Assembly (NCBI RefSeq): GCF_018069805.1
Contig: NZ_JAGPYN010000002.1
Span: 124,001-188,000, forward strand
Length of the DNA: 64,000 bases
Direction of reading: 5' to 3'
Source: Pseudoalteromonas ostreae
Lineage (GTDB): Bacteria; Pseudomonadota; Gammaproteobacteria; Enterobacterales; Alteromonadaceae
Shown here: piece by piece, positions 1-10,273 of the stretch
How positions within the stretch are numbered: position 1 is the first letter of the stretch
Layout: the number at the start of each line of letters is the position of its first letter
Translations under genes and position numbers: made by a program
Notes under the pieces: model-generated
What the model was told of the DNA's origin: nothing
Databases searched by the model: none
Seen by the model: the letters and a program-made list of their open reading frames with translations, nothing else

Positions 1-464
1 GCCAGGTTGTTGAAACAACTGAAGTTCGTTCTCGCCATATCCTAATCAAGCCGTCAATTATCTTAAGTGAAGAAAAAGCCCGCAATATGCTAAATGGTTT
101 TGCCAAAGAGTTACGCGCTGGGACAGCTGATTTTGGTGAGCTTGCTAAAGAGTATTCAGAAGATCCAGGCTCTGCACTTAAAGGTGGAGAGTACGATTGG
201 ACAGACCCAACAACCTATGTGCCACAGTTTAGAGACACCCTTCTATCACTTGATAAAAATGAGATCAGTGACCCGTTTAGGACCACATTTGGTTGGCATA
301 TAGTCCAGCTATTAGACAAACGCATTGCTGATAAAACCGAACTAGCCAAACGTAACCGTGCTCATGGCATGCTGTTTAATCGTAAATTCAAAGAAGAAAG
401 CTTTAACTGGCAGCAAGAAATGCGTGAGCAAGCCCATGTTGAAATTTTCCCAATTGATGAATAA
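1..464 (+). CDS. surA: SurA periplasmic chaperone / peptidyl-prolyl isomerase, C-terminal part
   Basis: Only the end of the gene is in the window; the reading frame starts at base 3. The visible part, about 153 residues, opens with a parvulin-type signature (RHILIKPS) and continues through a complete rotamase domain (GDF/GEL, YSEDPGSALKGGEY, FGWHIVQ), then a short helical tail. SurA escorts unfolded outer-membrane proteins across the periplasm. Its position directly before pdxA, rsmA, apaG and apaH matches the conserved gammaproteobacterial lptD-surA-pdxA-rsmA-apaG-apaH order, so lptD probably lies just left of the window. The stop codon sits three bases before pdxA, which points to co-transcription. 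Confidence 0.95.
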   Translation, partial: QVVETTEVRSRHILIKPSIILSEEKARNMLNGFAKELRAGTADFGELAKEYSEDPGSALKGGEYDWTDPTTYVPQFRDTLLSLDKNEISDPFRTTFGWHIVQLLDKRIADKTELAKRNRAHGMLFNRKFKEESFNWQQEMREQAHVEIFPIDE

Positions 465-467
465 CCA

Positions 468-1460
468 ATGATCCTACGTATTGCAATTACTCCCGGCGAA
501 CCTGCCGGGATTGGCCCAGATTTGCTGTTGCAACTTGCCCAGCATGATTGGCCTGCGCAGCTGGTTGTGATTGCTGATAAGCAGTTATTACAACAGCGAG
601 CCAAACAGCTTGGTTTAACAATCAATTTAATTCCATTTGATGAAAACGCACCAGCAGCAATCGCTCCCGCAGGGAGTGTTTATCTGCACCAGGTTGATTT
701 AGGTGCCGACGTTGAAATGGGCGTATTAAATGATGCCAACGGCCAATACGTACTCGATACCTTACGTATCGCGTGCGAAAAAAATATGAATGGTACGTTT
801 GAAGCCGTTGTAACTGGCCCTGTTCATAAAGGTATTATCAATAAAGCTGGCATTTCATTTAGCGGCCATACCGAATACTTTGCCCAGCAATCAAACACCC
901 CTGATGTGGTGATGCTGTTAGCTACTGAAGGCTTAAGAGTTGCACTAGTGACCACGCACATCCCACTAGCTTATGTATCTCGTGCTATTACAAGTGAGCG
1001 TTTAAGTAAAGTTGCGGGTATTTTAAACCATGATTTACAAACTAAATTTGGTATTGATAAACCACGTATTTTAGTCTGTGGGCTGAACCCTCATGCGGGT
1101 GAAGATGGCCATTTAGGGCGTGAAGAAATTGACACCATCACCCCAACCATTGAACAGCTCAATAGTGAAGGTATGAATTTAATCGGCCCATTACCTGCTG
1201 ATACCTTGTTCCAAGACAAATATCTATCACAAGCTGATGCTGTGCTGGCAATGTATCACGATCAAGGTTTACCTGTGCTAAAATACAAAGGTTTTGGCAA
1301 ATCGGTTAATATCACCCTTGGTTTGCCGTTTATACGCACCTCAGTTGATCACGGTACTGCGCTCGATTTAGCCGGCACTGGTGATGCTGATGTTGGTAGT
1401 TTTGAATTAGCGATCCGCGAAGCAATTAAGCTCGCCCATGAAAAAGCACAAAATCAATGA
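468..1460 (+). CDS. pdxA: 4-hydroxythreonine-4-phosphate dehydrogenase PdxA
   Basis: This 330-residue protein has the length of E. coli PdxA and catalyses the NAD-dependent oxidation of 4-phosphohydroxy-threonine in pyridoxal phosphate synthesis. The N-terminal [11 protein letters not shown] signature is present. The three metal-ligand histidines are visible at about 164 (TTHIP), 209 (NPHAGE) and 264 (MYHDQG), a constant shift of two from E. coli 166/211/266, and His134 lies in SGHTE. It starts three bases after surA, and its stop overlaps the rsmA start as ATGA, so translation is probably coupled. Cytoplasmic, dimeric in the family. Confidence 0.97.
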   Translation: MILRIAITPGEPAGIGPDLLLQLAQHDWPAQLVVIADKQLLQQRAKQLGLTINLIPFDENAPAAIAPAGSVYLHQVDLGADVEMGVLNDANGQYVLDTLRIACEKNMNGTFEAVVTGPVHKGIINKAGISFSGHTEYFAQQSNTPDVVMLLATEGLRVALVTTHIPLAYVSRAITSERLSKVAGILNHDLQTKFGIDKPRILVCGLNPHAGEDGHLGREEIDTITPTIEQLNSEGMNLIGPLPADTLFQDKYLSQADAVLAMYHDQGLPVLKYKGFGKSVNITLGLPFIRTSVDHGTALDLAGTGDADVGSFELAIREAIKLAHEKAQNQ

Positions 1461-2266
1461 CAGATAAAGTACATTTAGGACACCGCGCCCGTAAACGTTT
1501 TGGGCAAAACTTTTTATGTGATGAGATGATCATCGATAAAATCGTCACCGCGATTGATCCTAAACCTGAAGATAATTTAGTTGAAATAGGTCCAGGTCTC
1601 GGTGCTATCACTGAACCGGTAAGTGAGCTAAGTGGCCACTTAACCGTTGTTGAGCTAGATAAAGATTTAGCTCAGCGCTTAACTGAGCACCCATTTTTAG
1701 GGCCTAAGCTTACTGTGCATCAAGGTGATGCGATGAAATTTGATTTTTCAAGTTTGATCAAAGCTGACCGCAACAAACTAAAAGTGTTTGGTAATTTACC
1801 GTACAATATTTCAACACCATTACTATTCCATTTATTCGAGTTTGCCGACAACATTGAGCATATGCATTTTATGCTACAAAAAGAAGTGGTAAAACGCATG
1901 GTAGCTGGACCTGGCAGTAAAACGTTTGGTCGCTTGAGTGTAATGACCCAGTATTACTGTAATGCCATGCCGGTTATTGAAGTACCACCAGAGTGTTTTA
2001 AACCAGCACCGAAAGTTGATTCTGCCGTTATTCGTTTAATACCGAAAAAGCCAGAGCAACGTACAGCAAAAAGTACTAAAATTCTTAACACTGTGTGTTT
2101 AGAGGCCTTTAATCAGCGCCGCAAAACACTGCGCAACAGCTTAGCTAATTTACTCACCGCAGATGAATTAACTAGTATTGGTATAGATATCACGTTGCGT
2201 GCTGAAAGCCTTTCGTTACAACAATTTATTGATATAGCTAATTGGATTTATGACAACAAGCAGTAA
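1457..2266 (+). CDS. rsmA: 16S rRNA (adenine1518-N6/adenine1519-N6)-dimethyltransferase RsmA (KsgA)
   Basis: A 269-residue Rossmann methyltransferase that dimethylates two adjacent adenines in the last helix of 16S rRNA during small-subunit maturation. The N-terminus RKRFGQNFL is typical of KsgA. The SAM-binding motif [10 protein letters not shown] lies near residue 45 and the catalytic NLPYNIS motif IV near residue 113. The helical C-terminal domain ([13 protein letters not shown]) is complete. The start overlaps the pdxA stop by four bases and its end overlaps apaG by 17 bases, consistent with one operon. Confidence 0.97.
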   Translation: MTDKVHLGHRARKRFGQNFLCDEMIIDKIVTAIDPKPEDNLVEIGPGLGAITEPVSELSGHLTVVELDKDLAQRLTEHPFLGPKLTVHQGDAMKFDFSSLIKADRNKLKVFGNLPYNISTPLLFHLFEFADNIEHMHFMLQKEVVKRMVAGPGSKTFGRLSVMTQYYCNAMPVIEVPPECFKPAPKVDSAVIRLIPKKPEQRTAKSTKILNTVCLEAFNQRRKTLRNSLANLLTADELTSIGIDITLRAESLSLQQFIDIANWIYDNKQ

Positions 2267-2639
2267 TTTGGGCTCACCCATTAAAGTATCGGTAGAAACA
2301 TTTTATGTTGAGGGTCAATCACAACCTGAACTTGATAAATATGTATTTGCCTATTCCGTTACCATTAAAAATCACAGTTTATGCAGTGCAAAGTTAGTTA
2401 GCCGCTATTGGTTGATCACTGATGCTAATGGTAAAGAAATCGAAGTACAAGGTGAAGGCGTAGTCGGTGAAAAACCAACTATTGGCCCTGGTGAAAGCTA
2501 TAAATACACCAGTGGTGCAGTGCTAGATACTCCTGTAGGAACGATGCAAGGTTATTACACCTTAAAAAATGAGTTCGGTACAGAGTTTGATGCGCCCATT
2601 CATGTTTTTCGTTTATCACAGCCTAATATTTTACATTAA
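2250..2639 (+). CDS. apaG: ApaG (DUF525) family protein
   Basis: A 129-residue single-domain protein of the ApaG fold, a fibronectin-like beta sandwich. Diagnostic segments are [48 protein letters not shown] and the closing [10 protein letters not shown]. The gene overlaps the end of rsmA by 17 bases, so its ribosome binding site is inside rsmA. The biochemical role is not settled; linkage to apaH (dinucleoside polyphosphate hydrolase) and rsmA is widely conserved. A cytoplasmic location is expected because no signal peptide is present. Confidence 0.95.
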   Translation: MTTSSNLGSPIKVSVETFYVEGQSQPELDKYVFAYSVTIKNHSLCSAKLVSRYWLITDANGKEIEVQGEGVVGEKPTIGPGESYKYTSGAVLDTPVGTMQGYYTLKNEFGTEFDAPIHVFRLSQPNILH

Positions 2640-2708
2640 ATAACCTAAAACCGGGTTAAGATATTTATTAACGCATTGATTTAATGATATAACTAGCCTT
2701 TAAGCTGT

Positions 2709-2808
2709 CCTGTCGGAGATTTTCAGAGATAACAAGGCGAATTTACGCGTCAATAGCTGGCCTATTGCAAGTAGATTCAACGCAGTTAGCGTTGAAAATA
2801 GCCACAGG
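2709..2808. repeat. 100-bp imperfect palindromic intergenic element
   Basis: The apaG-apaH gap contains a long imperfect inverted repeat. The outer arm begins CCTGTCGG at 2709 and pairs with GCCACAGG ending at 2808; the middle arms ATTTTCA and TGAAAAT follow; the core is CAATAG-ctggc-CTATTG at 2751-2767. The whole would fold into one long hairpin with internal loops. I see no other full copy in this window. It resembles dispersed non-coding palindromic elements of Alteromonadales genomes, but that is from memory. It could affect apaH expression or separate apaH from the upstream operon. Confidence 0.6.
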
Positions 2809-2842
2809 AGATAGATTTATTCTCCCGAATTTAGGTTAAATA

Positions 2843-3658
2843 ATGGCAAATTACGCAATAGGTGATCTACAAGGTTGTTATAAAGAATTTCAAGCTTTGT
2901 TGCAGCAAGTTGACTTCAACCCAAGCAAAGATCACCTTTATTTAGTAGGCGATATTGTCGCCCGCGGCCCCGACTCCCTCGCCTGCTTAGATTACTTATA
3001 TAAACACCAAGATAGTATCACTGTTACCTTAGGCAATCATGATTTACACCTGATTGCCAACTACATGCTAAACAAACCAGCTAACCCCAAAGATAAACTC
3101 GCCGCCCTACTGAGCTCAGAAAAGCTACCTGCTTATATCGCCATGTTGCAGCAGCAACCACTCGCGCTATGGCTTAAACAAGAGCAGGTATTTATTAGCC
3201 ACGCAGGTCTAAACCCAGCTTGGTCTATTAAACAAGCTCTACAGCATGCTCAATTTGCACAACACTGTTATCAGGGACCTGATGCAATTGACTATTTCAA
3301 GCATATGTATGAGCAGCACCCTGTGGTTTGGAATGAGCAACTTACTGACTTTGAGCAATTTCGCTATATTATAAATTACTTTACTCGAATGCGTTTTTTA
3401 ACCCTTGATGAGCAATTAGAGCTGACATTTAAAGGCGGTATTGCTGACTCAAATGCAATGATCCCTTGGTTTAAACACCCACGCTTTAATACGTTTAAAA
3501 AGCACATTGTTTTTGGTCATTGGGCTGCACTTGAAGGTGTAACCGATCATGAAAATATCCACGCTTTAGACACTGGCTGTGTGTGGGGTGGAGCTATGAC
3601 CTTGCTAGAATTAAAAAACAAACAATTATTCAGCGTTAATTCAGCTAATTCTATCTAA
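2843..3658 (+). CDS. apaH: Symmetrical bis(5'-nucleosyl)-tetraphosphatase ApaH
   Basis: A 271-residue calcineurin-like phosphoesterase that hydrolyses Ap4A and related dinucleoside polyphosphates to two ADP, and acts on Np4-capped RNAs in the family. Metal-binding motifs are in order: GDLQGC near residue 7, GDIVARGPDSL near 36, GNHDLH near 65, then SHAG near 119 and FGHWAALEG near 224. An AGG lies about eight bases before the ATG. It is separated from apaG by about 200 bases holding a palindromic element, so it may have its own promoter as well as read-through. Confidence 0.96.
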   Translation: MANYAIGDLQGCYKEFQALLQQVDFNPSKDHLYLVGDIVARGPDSLACLDYLYKHQDSITVTLGNHDLHLIANYMLNKPANPKDKLAALLSSEKLPAYIAMLQQQPLALWLKQEQVFISHAGLNPAWSIKQALQHAQFAQHCYQGPDAIDYFKHMYEQHPVVWNEQLTDFEQFRYIINYFTRMRFLTLDEQLELTFKGGIADSNAMIPWFKHPRFNTFKKHIVFGHWAALEGVTDHENIHALDTGCVWGGAMTLLELKNKQLFSVNSANSI

Positions 3659-3730
3659 ATAACCTGAAAAAAAACTCATCTTCTGTTAGATTTAAAGTTA
3701 TAAATGTTAAAAGTAATTAAATTTAATTAC

Positions 3731-3757
3731 TTAACTTATCCGCAATAAAGCCGATAA
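3731..3757 (+). promoter_or_regulatory. Candidate sigma-28 (FliA) promoter of the chemoreceptor gene
   Basis: The octamer GCCGATAA at 3750-3757 is an exact match to the FliA -10 consensus. Fifteen bases upstream, TTAA at 3731-3734 approximates the TAAA -35 core. Transcription would begin around 3764, giving a leader of about 28 bases to the ATG at 3792. This placement fits flagellar class III control of chemotaxis genes. Confidence 0.6.
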
Positions 3758-3791
3758 AGTCTAATTGCTACTCTCTTTATGGAATTTTTAT

Positions 3792-5807
3792 ATGAACTTA
3801 ACTGTCAGCCAACGTATTTGGGGTGGTTTTATTTGTATCACCTTATTGCTTCTTTTAATTGGGGGTAATTCACTGTTCAGAATCGCAAATATTAATAATT
3901 CAGCGCAGCAAGTAAATCAATTATCATTGCCAGCATTGGAACAAAGTTCTGAACTACAGGTTGAGTTTATTTTAATGAGTAAAGCTGCTCAAGCAAGCTT
4001 TTATACCACTTCAGCTGCAGAGCTTGCACCAATTAAAAAATCAGTATTCGAACAAAAACAACACTTTGATAAATCTTACTCGCAATTACGACAAGTTGTC
4101 AGTGACAACGTTCAACTAAATAAAAGCAGTCAAAACGTTGAACGAACTTATACAAGCTTTATTAATTCAGTAGAAGATTTATTAAAAGATAAAAAAATTC
4201 AATTAGAACTCAATAAATCATTACGAGCGCAGCTAGAAACTATTGAGCTTGCTGCGGAAGATGCTAATTCTGTGGTTTTGGATATTATCGATATTGACGG
4301 TTTAGAAAGCAGTGATAGCAGAGCCTATCAAGCGGCAAATAAATTAGAGAATAACTTTTTATCTTTGGTGACTAACAGCACCGACATGCTGACAGTTAAA
4401 ACTCAGAACACCTTAGATATCGTCAAGAATGAGCAGCTTTATTATTTAGAAGAAATTGAGCGTAGCTTAAAGCTACTCAAACCGGTTGTTGAAGCCGCTG
4501 AGCCGGGTTTATATAACGATCTAAACAACTATTTTGTTTCTCTTCGCGATAACATTCTCGGCAATAATAGTATTTCAGCTAACAAAAAACGCTTAATTGA
4601 TGTGATAGCGATGACTGAAACGGAACTCGCTGAGGCAGAGCAAGCTACGGCAACTGCGCTAAAACAACTCAATGAGTTAGTTGCTCAAGCCAGCAATGTT
4701 GCTTTTGAATTACAAAAAGAGGTTAGGATCGACGTAGACTCAGCCAACTTATGGACTTGGGTTGGTATGATCAGCGCCACCTTGCTCGCTATAATCGTAG
4801 CTTATATAACAGTTAATCGCATTACAAAACCACTGGCAGAAGTTAACCGTATTCTTGATATTGTTGCTAGTGGCGACATGACACAACGTCTTGACGATAC
4901 CGCTAAAGATGAATTTGGTGAGCTCTCGCGTAGTTGTAATACACTTATCGCCAGCTTACGCAGCTTGATCCAAGGCATTATATCTCGCTCCACCCAACTT
5001 GCTGCGGCCTCAGAAGAAACCTCTGCTATTACCGGTGAATCAAGCCAAGCAATTCGTAATCAACAAGCACAAGTAGAACAAGCTGCAACAGCGACAACGC
5101 AAATGAGCAGTACCTCACAAACGGTGAGTAATAGCGCACAACAGGCACTTAAAGAAATCAAAAATGCCGATAAAGAAGCGGAACGTGTTAAGGGTATTTC
5201 TAGCCAGAATAAATCGACCATTGAGCAGCTAGCTCGTGAAGTTGAATCAGCCTCACTAGTCATTAATAAACTTCATCAAGATAGCGCCTCGATTGGTAGT
5301 ATTCTTGATGTTATTCGTGGTATCGCGGATCAAACTAACTTACTAGCACTTAATGCAGCTATTGAAGCAGCACGTGCCGGTGAACAAGGTCGTGGTTTTG
5401 CCGTTGTTGCTGATGAGGTTCGTTCATTGGCTAGTAAAACACAAGCCTCGACTCAAGAAATTCAAGCCATGATCGAATCATTGCAAACAGGCGCTGAAGC
5501 AGCCGTAACTGCAATGTCTAAAGGTAAGCAACAAGCTGACTCTTGTGTTGAACAATCAGACCTAGCCAACGCAGCACTGGATTCAATCACCTCAGCGGTT
5601 GCTTTAGCACATGATGTGAGTGAAGAAATATCAACCGCAGCACAAGAGCAACAACAAGTCTCACAAGAGATTAGCGAGCGCCTTGAGTCTATCGTAGCCA
5701 TTGCTGAACAAACCGCTGACGGCGCAAATCAAACCAATATATCTAGCTCTGAAGTCGCTAAACTTGCCGAAGAACTCCGTTTATCTGTGGATGAGTTTAA
5801 AGTCTAG
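3792..5807 (+). CDS. Methyl-accepting chemotaxis protein
   Basis: A 671-residue transmembrane chemoreceptor. An N-terminal membrane helix (about residues 8-28) is followed by a long helical periplasmic sensor of roughly 300 residues, a second membrane helix near 320-345, and a HAMP domain ([14 protein letters not shown]). The cytoplasmic signalling domain ends in the conserved hairpin tip [20 protein letters not shown] and the [11 protein letters not shown] stretch. I chose the ATG at 3792, not the frame start at 3765, because it follows GGA at good spacing and gives a clean N-terminus. The ligand cannot be predicted from sequence. No che or flagellar genes are adjacent, so it is a stand-alone receptor behind a FliA-type promoter. 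Confidence 0.93.
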   Translation: MNLTVSQRIWGGFICITLLLLLIGGNSLFRIANINNSAQQVNQLSLPALEQSSELQVEFILMSKAAQASFYTTSAAELAPIKKSVFEQKQHFDKSYSQLRQVVSDNVQLNKSSQNVERTYTSFINSVEDLLKDKKIQLELNKSLRAQLETIELAAEDANSVVLDIIDIDGLESSDSRAYQAANKLENNFLSLVTNSTDMLTVKTQNTLDIVKNEQLYYLEEIERSLKLLKPVVEAAEPGLYNDLNNYFVSLRDNILGNNSISANKKRLIDVIAMTETELAEAEQATATALKQLNELVAQASNVAFELQKEVRIDVDSANLWTWVGMISATLLAIIVAYITVNRITKPLAEVNRILDIVASGDMTQRLDDTAKDEFGELSRSCNTLIASLRSLIQGIISRSTQLAAASEETSAITGESSQAIRNQQAQVEQAATATTQMSSTSQTVSNSAQQALKEIKNADKEAERVKGISSQNKSTIEQLAREVESASLVINKLHQDSASIGSILDVIRGIADQTNLLALNAAIEAARAGEQGRGFAVVADEVRSLASKTQASTQEIQAMIESLQTGAEAAVTAMSKGKQQADSCVEQSDLANAALDSITSAVALAHDVSEEISTAAQEQQQVSQEISERLESIVAIAEQTADGANQTNISSSEVAKLAEELRLSVDEFKV

Positions 5808-5828
5808 AACAAAACAGATTAAAACAAT

Positions 5829-5864
5829 AAAGCCGAACTCCACGTTAATAAAGTTCGGCTTTTA
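5829..5864. terminator. Bidirectional terminator between the chemoreceptor gene and gltX
   Basis: The arms AAAGCCGAACT and AGTTCGGCTTT flank a loop of about 12 bases and end in T-runs on both strands. It lies between two convergent genes and can serve both. Confidence 0.85.
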
Positions 5865-5895
5865 ATGATCATCAAGCTTAGCTAGATTACTTTAC

Positions 5896-7380
5896 CTATG
5901 CAGCAGGATACTCGCGATACGCACGCTCAATATTCTTCGCTTGCTTTTTAGAAATACCTAAATGCGCCAGTGCTACACGTAAACGGGCTCGAGAAAGATC
6001 TGAGCCTAAAATTTCCATTGCATCAAGTACTGACGTTGAAGACGTTTTACCAGTAATGGCCACAAAAATTGGCTCTAAAAAGTCTTTGATCTTCAGCTCA
6101 TGGAAAGTAGATACCGCTTTAGCTATAGCAAATATTGCTGATTTTTCCCAGCTTCGTAAGCCTTCAAGCTCCCAGATAAAGAACTGTAAAGCTTGGCGAA
6201 TTACATCTTCATCGGCTTTACCAGCGGTTAGTAACGCAGAGTCGTAAGCTGGAATACCACCGACAAAATGACCTGCTAAATCAACCATATCTGATAGAGT
6301 ATTAATGCGGGCTTTCGCCTCTGGTAATACTTTAGCAAGCATTGCCCCATTAAACTTCCAATCTACAAAGCGCTGAATTAGCTCTTCGTTGCTGAAGTTT
6401 TCGCGGATCCACATGCCGTTTAACCAGCTTAGTTTATCAACGTCAAATACTGGACCACCTAGAGATACACGCTTCATATCAAAATGTTCAATCATTTCAG
6501 CAAGCGTGAACTTTTCACGCTCATCCGGCATTGACCAACCCATGCGTCCAAGGTAGTTAAGTACCGCTTCAGGTAAGTAACCCATTTCTTTATAGTAATT
6601 AATAGAAGTTGGATTTTTACGCTTAGAAAGCTTTGACTTATCTGGATTACGTAATAGTGGTAAGTGACCAAGCACCGGCGCTTGCCAGCCAAAATCTTCA
6701 TATAATTTTAGCAGTTTAGGCGCAGAGTTGATCCACTCCTCACCACGGAAAATATGGCTAATTTCCATGTGGTGATCATCAACTACATTTGCTAAGAAGT
6801 ACGTTGGGAAACCGTCGGCTTTAAGTAACACTTGCATATCAACGTTTTCCCACGGGATCTCAATTTCACCACGTAAGTAATCGTTAAATTTAAAGGTACC
6901 TTCGCTTGGAATATTCATACGTATAACGTAAGGCTTACCGGCAGCTAAGTTGGCTTTAATTTCGTCATCAGTAAGGTTCAAACCACGGCCATCGTATTTA
7001 GGACGCAGGCCTTCAGCCATTTGCTCTTCACGCATTTGCTCCAGCTCTTCGCTGGTTGCAAAACAATAAAATGCTTTGCCATCATCAACTAACTGATGTG
7101 CATACTTTTTATATAAATCGCTACGCTCTGATTGACGATAAGGACCAAACTCACCACCGACATCAGGACCATGATCCCATTCAAGCCCTAACCAACGAAG
7201 ACTATCCATAATCGCTTGTTCTGATTCTGAAGTGCTACGTACTTGGTCTGTGTCTTCAATACGAAGTACAAATTCGCCACCTTGCTGCTTAGCAAAACAG
7301 TAATTAAATAAGGCGATATAAGCGGTACCAAGATGCGGGTCACCGGTTGGTGACGGCGCAACACGTGTACGAATTGTCAT
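5896..7380 (-). CDS. gltX: Glutamate--tRNA ligase
   Basis: Class I aminoacyl-tRNA synthetase, 494 residues from the ATG at 7380; the longer frame would begin at a TTG without support. It charges tRNA-Glu with glutamate. The HIGH-type signature is in [12 protein letters not shown] near residue 9 and the KMSKS-type loop is [10 protein letters not shown] near 255. The anticodon-binding half is complete and ends in [10 protein letters not shown]. It stands alone between convergent neighbours. The related GluQRS, which lacks the anticodon-binding half, is encoded elsewhere in this window at 33056. Confidence 0.96.
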   Translation of the reverse strand: MTIRTRVAPSPTGDPHLGTAYIALFNYCFAKQQGGEFVLRIEDTDQVRSTSESEQAIMDSLRWLGLEWDHGPDVGGEFGPYRQSERSDLYKKYAHQLVDDGKAFYCFATSEELEQMREEQMAEGLRPKYDGRGLNLTDDEIKANLAAGKPYVIRMNIPSEGTFKFNDYLRGEIEIPWENVDMQVLLKADGFPTYFLANVVDDHHMEISHIFRGEEWINSAPKLLKLYEDFGWQAPVLGHLPLLRNPDKSKLSKRKNPTSINYYKEMGYLPEAVLNYLGRMGWSMPDEREKFTLAEMIEHFDMKRVSLGGPVFDVDKLSWLNGMWIRENFSNEELIQRFVDWKFNGAMLAKVLPEAKARINTLSDMVDLAGHFVGGIPAYDSALLTAGKADEDVIRQALQFFIWELEGLRSWEKSAIFAIAKAVSTFHELKIKDFLEPIFVAITGKTSSTSVLDAMEILGSDLSRARLRVALAHLGISKKQAKNIERAYREYPAA

Positions 7381-7455
7381 GGTTATGTTCTCTTTCAATG
7401 GACAATAAAATATGCGCTAAATGCTAACACAGCAAATGCGCTTGAAAAATGAATA

Positions 7456-7815
7456 TTAAGCCGCAGCTTTATTTAAGTAAGCAATGATATCGTTTGATTC
7501 ATATAACCAAGTGACTTGGTTATCTTTTTCGATACGTAGACACGGTACTTTTATTTTTCCGCCTTGTTCGAGCAATTCTTGGCGATACTGTTCATTACTT
7601 TTCGCGTCGCGCGTTTCAACTTTTAAGCCTTCGCGTTTAATTGCACGGCGCACTTTTACGCAGAATGGGCAAGCTTTGAATTGATATAGTTTAAATTGTG
7701 CAGTGAGTTGATCAAGCTGAGCTTGCTCTCCCGCAAGACGTTTTTTACTACGTGGTGTAAAAACAAAATCAAAAAATAAGATCAAACTACCTAATAACCA
7801 ACGAACTAATTTCAT
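7456..7815 (-). CDS. Glutaredoxin-domain protein with N-terminal membrane anchor
   Basis: A 119-residue protein with a hydrophobic N-terminal segment (VRWLLGSLILFFDFVF), then a thioredoxin-fold glutaredoxin domain with a CPFC dithiol near residue 50, the cis-proline in KVPCLRIE, and the DIIAYL helix. It is probably anchored to the inner membrane with the redox domain in the cytoplasm. The longer reading frame begins with TTG; I use the ATG at 7815. The substrate is unknown. It lies between gltX and proB, with no operon partner overlapping. Confidence 0.88.
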   Translation of the reverse strand: MKLVRWLLGSLILFFDFVFTPRSKKRLAGEQAQLDQLTAQFKLYQFKACPFCVKVRRAIKREGLKVETRDAKSNEQYRQELLEQGGKIKVPCLRIEKDNQVTWLYESNDIIAYLNKAAA

Positions 7816-7885
7816 CAACTGAGCCCTGTTTACAACAATTTAAGGGCACAGATTTTAACACAGAATATAAAGCTAAAATAGCATC

Positions 7886-7935
7886 AAAAAGCGCGGATCC
7901 ATCTCCTAAAAAGCAAAGCAATCCGCGTTATTTTT
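7886..7935. terminator. Possible terminator downstream of proB
   Basis: The seven-base arms CGCGGAT and ATCCGCG at 7892-7898 and 7921-7927 enclose a 22-base loop. On the minus strand the hairpin is followed by CTTTTTG. The loop is long, so this is a weak call. The rest of 7819-8077 shows nothing further that I can name. Confidence 0.4.
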
Positions 7936-8077
7936 GAAAATATAATGCCAAACTCAATACCGCAGTGAAAAGGCCAGCATCAAAGAATAAAAGCTTTAGT
8001 CTTACTGTATTATTAAACTATTCATTTATATCCTCAAGACATGACATTAATGTTTTACAATGCTGTAGTTTAATAAT

Positions 8078-9181
8078 CTAAAACAACACCAAATCATCTC
8101 GATGGATCACTTCACTACCGCAATCAAAAGCGAGTAACTTCGCTATTTCACTTGAATGACAACCTTTAATGATATCGATTTCAGCTTTACTAAAACGTAC
8201 TAACCCACGGGCCACTAATTGTTGATCACTGGTGACTAAATCAATCAAATCGCCACGTTCAAACTGCCCGCGCACACCGCGTACGCCTTTGGCTAATAAA
8301 CTAGCGCCTTGTTGCTGCAAAGCGTTTACAGCGCCATCATCTATCACTATTTGGCCACTACTTTTAGGTCCAGCTAACAGCCATTTTTTACGGCCATCTC
8401 TTGGCGCTGTTAGCTTTACAAAGCGTGTGCCTGGTAACTGTTCGCCCATACAATTAAGGATCACATTTTTACCAGCACCTTTGGCTATGATCACTTCCAC
8501 CCCGGCTCGACGAGCGATATCAGCGGCTTGCAATTTCGTTGCCATGCCACCCGTGCCTAGACTAGTTCCACTGCCACCAGCAAGCTGGCGTAACTCATCA
8601 TCAATATGTGCCACTTCGTCAATTAATTGCGCATTAACATCTGTACGTGGATCACTGGTAAATAAGCCTTCTTGGTCGGTTAGTAATAATAATTTGTCGG
8701 CATTAGCTAATATAGCGACCAGTGCTGAGAGGTTGTCGTTATCACCTACTTTAATTTCAGCAGTTGCGACCGCATCATTTTCATTAATGATTGGCACCAC
8801 GTCATAACTTAATAATGCAGTTAAAGTATCGCGGGCATTGAGGTAGCGTTCTCGGTCATCAACATCCGCACGAGTAAGTAGCATTTGCCCTACATTCACG
8901 CCATACAAAGCAAATAAGCTTTGCCAAATGTGGATAAGCTGACCTTGACCAATTGCGGCAAGCATCTGTTTATCAATCAATGAACGACCACAGGGTTTTA
9001 ATAATTGCTCTCGGCCAGCAGCCACCGCGCCACTTGATACCAGCACAACTTGATGACCTTGCTTTTTTAATTCACAACATTGGCGAACTAATTCCACCAT
9101 GTGTGCTTTGTCGAGTTTATCGGTTCCACCAGTGAGTACACTCGTTCCCAGCTTAACCACTATTACCTGTGCCCTTTGCAT
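8078..9181 (-). CDS. proB: Glutamate 5-kinase
   Basis: A 367-residue protein matching E. coli ProB in length and order: an amino-acid-kinase domain ([47 protein letters not shown]) followed by a C-terminal PUA domain from about residue 275. It phosphorylates glutamate, the first step of proline synthesis, and is normally feedback-inhibited by proline. The start aligns with the E. coli start, although the upstream ribosome binding site is weak. ProA, usually the next gene, is not in this window. Confidence 0.96.
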   Translation of the reverse strand: MQRAQVIVVKLGTSVLTGGTDKLDKAHMVELVRQCCELKKQGHQVVLVSSGAVAAGREQLLKPCGRSLIDKQMLAAIGQGQLIHIWQSLFALYGVNVGQMLLTRADVDDRERYLNARDTLTALLSYDVVPIINENDAVATAEIKVGDNDNLSALVAILANADKLLLLTDQEGLFTSDPRTDVNAQLIDEVAHIDDELRQLAGGSGTSLGTGGMATKLQAADIARRAGVEVIIAKGAGKNVILNCMGEQLPGTRFVKLTAPRDGRKKWLLAGPKSSGQIVIDDGAVNALQQQGASLLAKGVRGVRGQFERGDLIDLVTSDQQLVARGLVRFSKAEIDIIKGCHSSEIAKLLAFDCGSEVIHRDDLVLF

Positions 9182-9310
9182 GCTTTTTACTACACAAAAA
9201 TATTGAAGGATTTATTTATACCAGTTATCGATTTTTGAACAAGTTAAAAATATTCAATCACGGTGCTGACGTGCTAGGATCGTGCTTTAATTCACTTTAA
9301 AGCGATCTTC

Positions 9311-10273
9311 ATGCCGGCCAGTTTATGTTTAATAATCGCCACCTTTTTATGGGGCAGTTCTTTTATCGCGCTAAAATACGCGATCGCCATTTATGACCCT
9401 GCACTGGTGATTTTTTTACGCATGTTAACCACATTAGTCATGGCATTGTGCTTATGGCGTTACGTTATTCGCTTTAAATATCATCAAGGTGACTGGAAAT
9501 ATCTGATGGGGATGTCGCTGGCTGAGCCCTGTTTGTATTTTTTATTTGAAGGCCATGCAATGGAGTATACTTCAGCTTCTCAAGCGGGGGTTATTGTATC
9601 GTGCTTACCGATTATCGTAGCACTTTTAGCGTTTTTTATGCTCAAAGAGTACATCAGTAAGGCGATTGTTATTGGTTTCACTTTTTGTATTGGCGGCAGT
9701 ACCTTATTAACTTTAATGTCGCCAAGCTCAGAGCAGGCTCCCAATCCATTACTGGGTAACTTTTTGGAGTTAATGGCAATGGTCTGCGCTGCATTTTATA
9801 CTATTTCAGTTAAACATTTAGTTGCTCGCTACTCACCATTAACCTTAATTGCACTGCAAGGTTTTAGCGGTAGTCTGTTCTTTGCGCCATTTTTACTGTT
9901 TATTGATTTACCCAGTGAAAATCAACATGACCTTGGCGCATTATTAAGTATTTTATATTTAGGCTCTTGCGTCACCTTAGGCGGCTATGGTTTGTATAAT
10001 TACGCAATTAGTAAGGTGTCGGTGCTCACTGCCGCAGCCTATTCAAATTTAATACCGATTTTCACCCTAATATTATCAGCAATTATCTTGGGAGAAGTGC
10101 TCTCTCTTAGCCAATGGCTCAGCATTGGCGTGGTATTTGTAGGTGTAATGATAAGTCAGCGTCATCAAGAATTGGTAGTAGACATAGATAACGCCGATGT
10201 AGTTGATGGCAATTTATCGGCAGAGACTAATAATCGTAATTCAGTGCCGGAGGCTAAAGAGTCAAACGGATAA
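9311..10273 (+). CDS. EamA/DMT-family transporter
   Basis: A 320-residue inner-membrane protein with about ten predicted helices in two EamA repeats (LWGSSFIALKYA near residue 14; AFYTISVKHLVARYSP in the second half). Substrates of this family are diverse small metabolites, and the direction is usually export; nothing here fixes the substrate. The hydrophilic C-terminal tail of about 40 residues is encoded opposite the 3' end of the sortase gene. The two genes converge and overlap by 109 bases, and the stop codon shares one base with the sortase active-site cysteine codon. Confidence 0.88.
   Translation: MPASLCLIIATFLWGSSFIALKYAIAIYDPALVIFLRMLTTLVMALCLWRYVIRFKYHQGDWKYLMGMSLAEPCLYFLFEGHAMEYTSASQAGVIVSCLPIIVALLAFFMLKEYISKAIVIGFTFCIGGSTLLTLMSPSSEQAPNPLLGNFLELMAMVCAAFYTISVKHLVARYSPLTLIALQGFSGSLFFAPFLLFIDLPSENQHDLGALLSILYLGSCVTLGGYGLYNYAISKVSVLTAAAYSNLIPIFTLILSAIILGEVLSLSQWLSIGVVFVGVMISQRHQELVVDIDNADVVDGNLSAETNNRNSVPEAKESNG

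Noticed and set aside
8232..8807. 191-codon open frame on the plus strand
   Set aside because: It is fully antisense to proB, whose catalytic motifs are clear. Its composition (many Ser, Pro, Thr, Asn) is that of a shadow frame.
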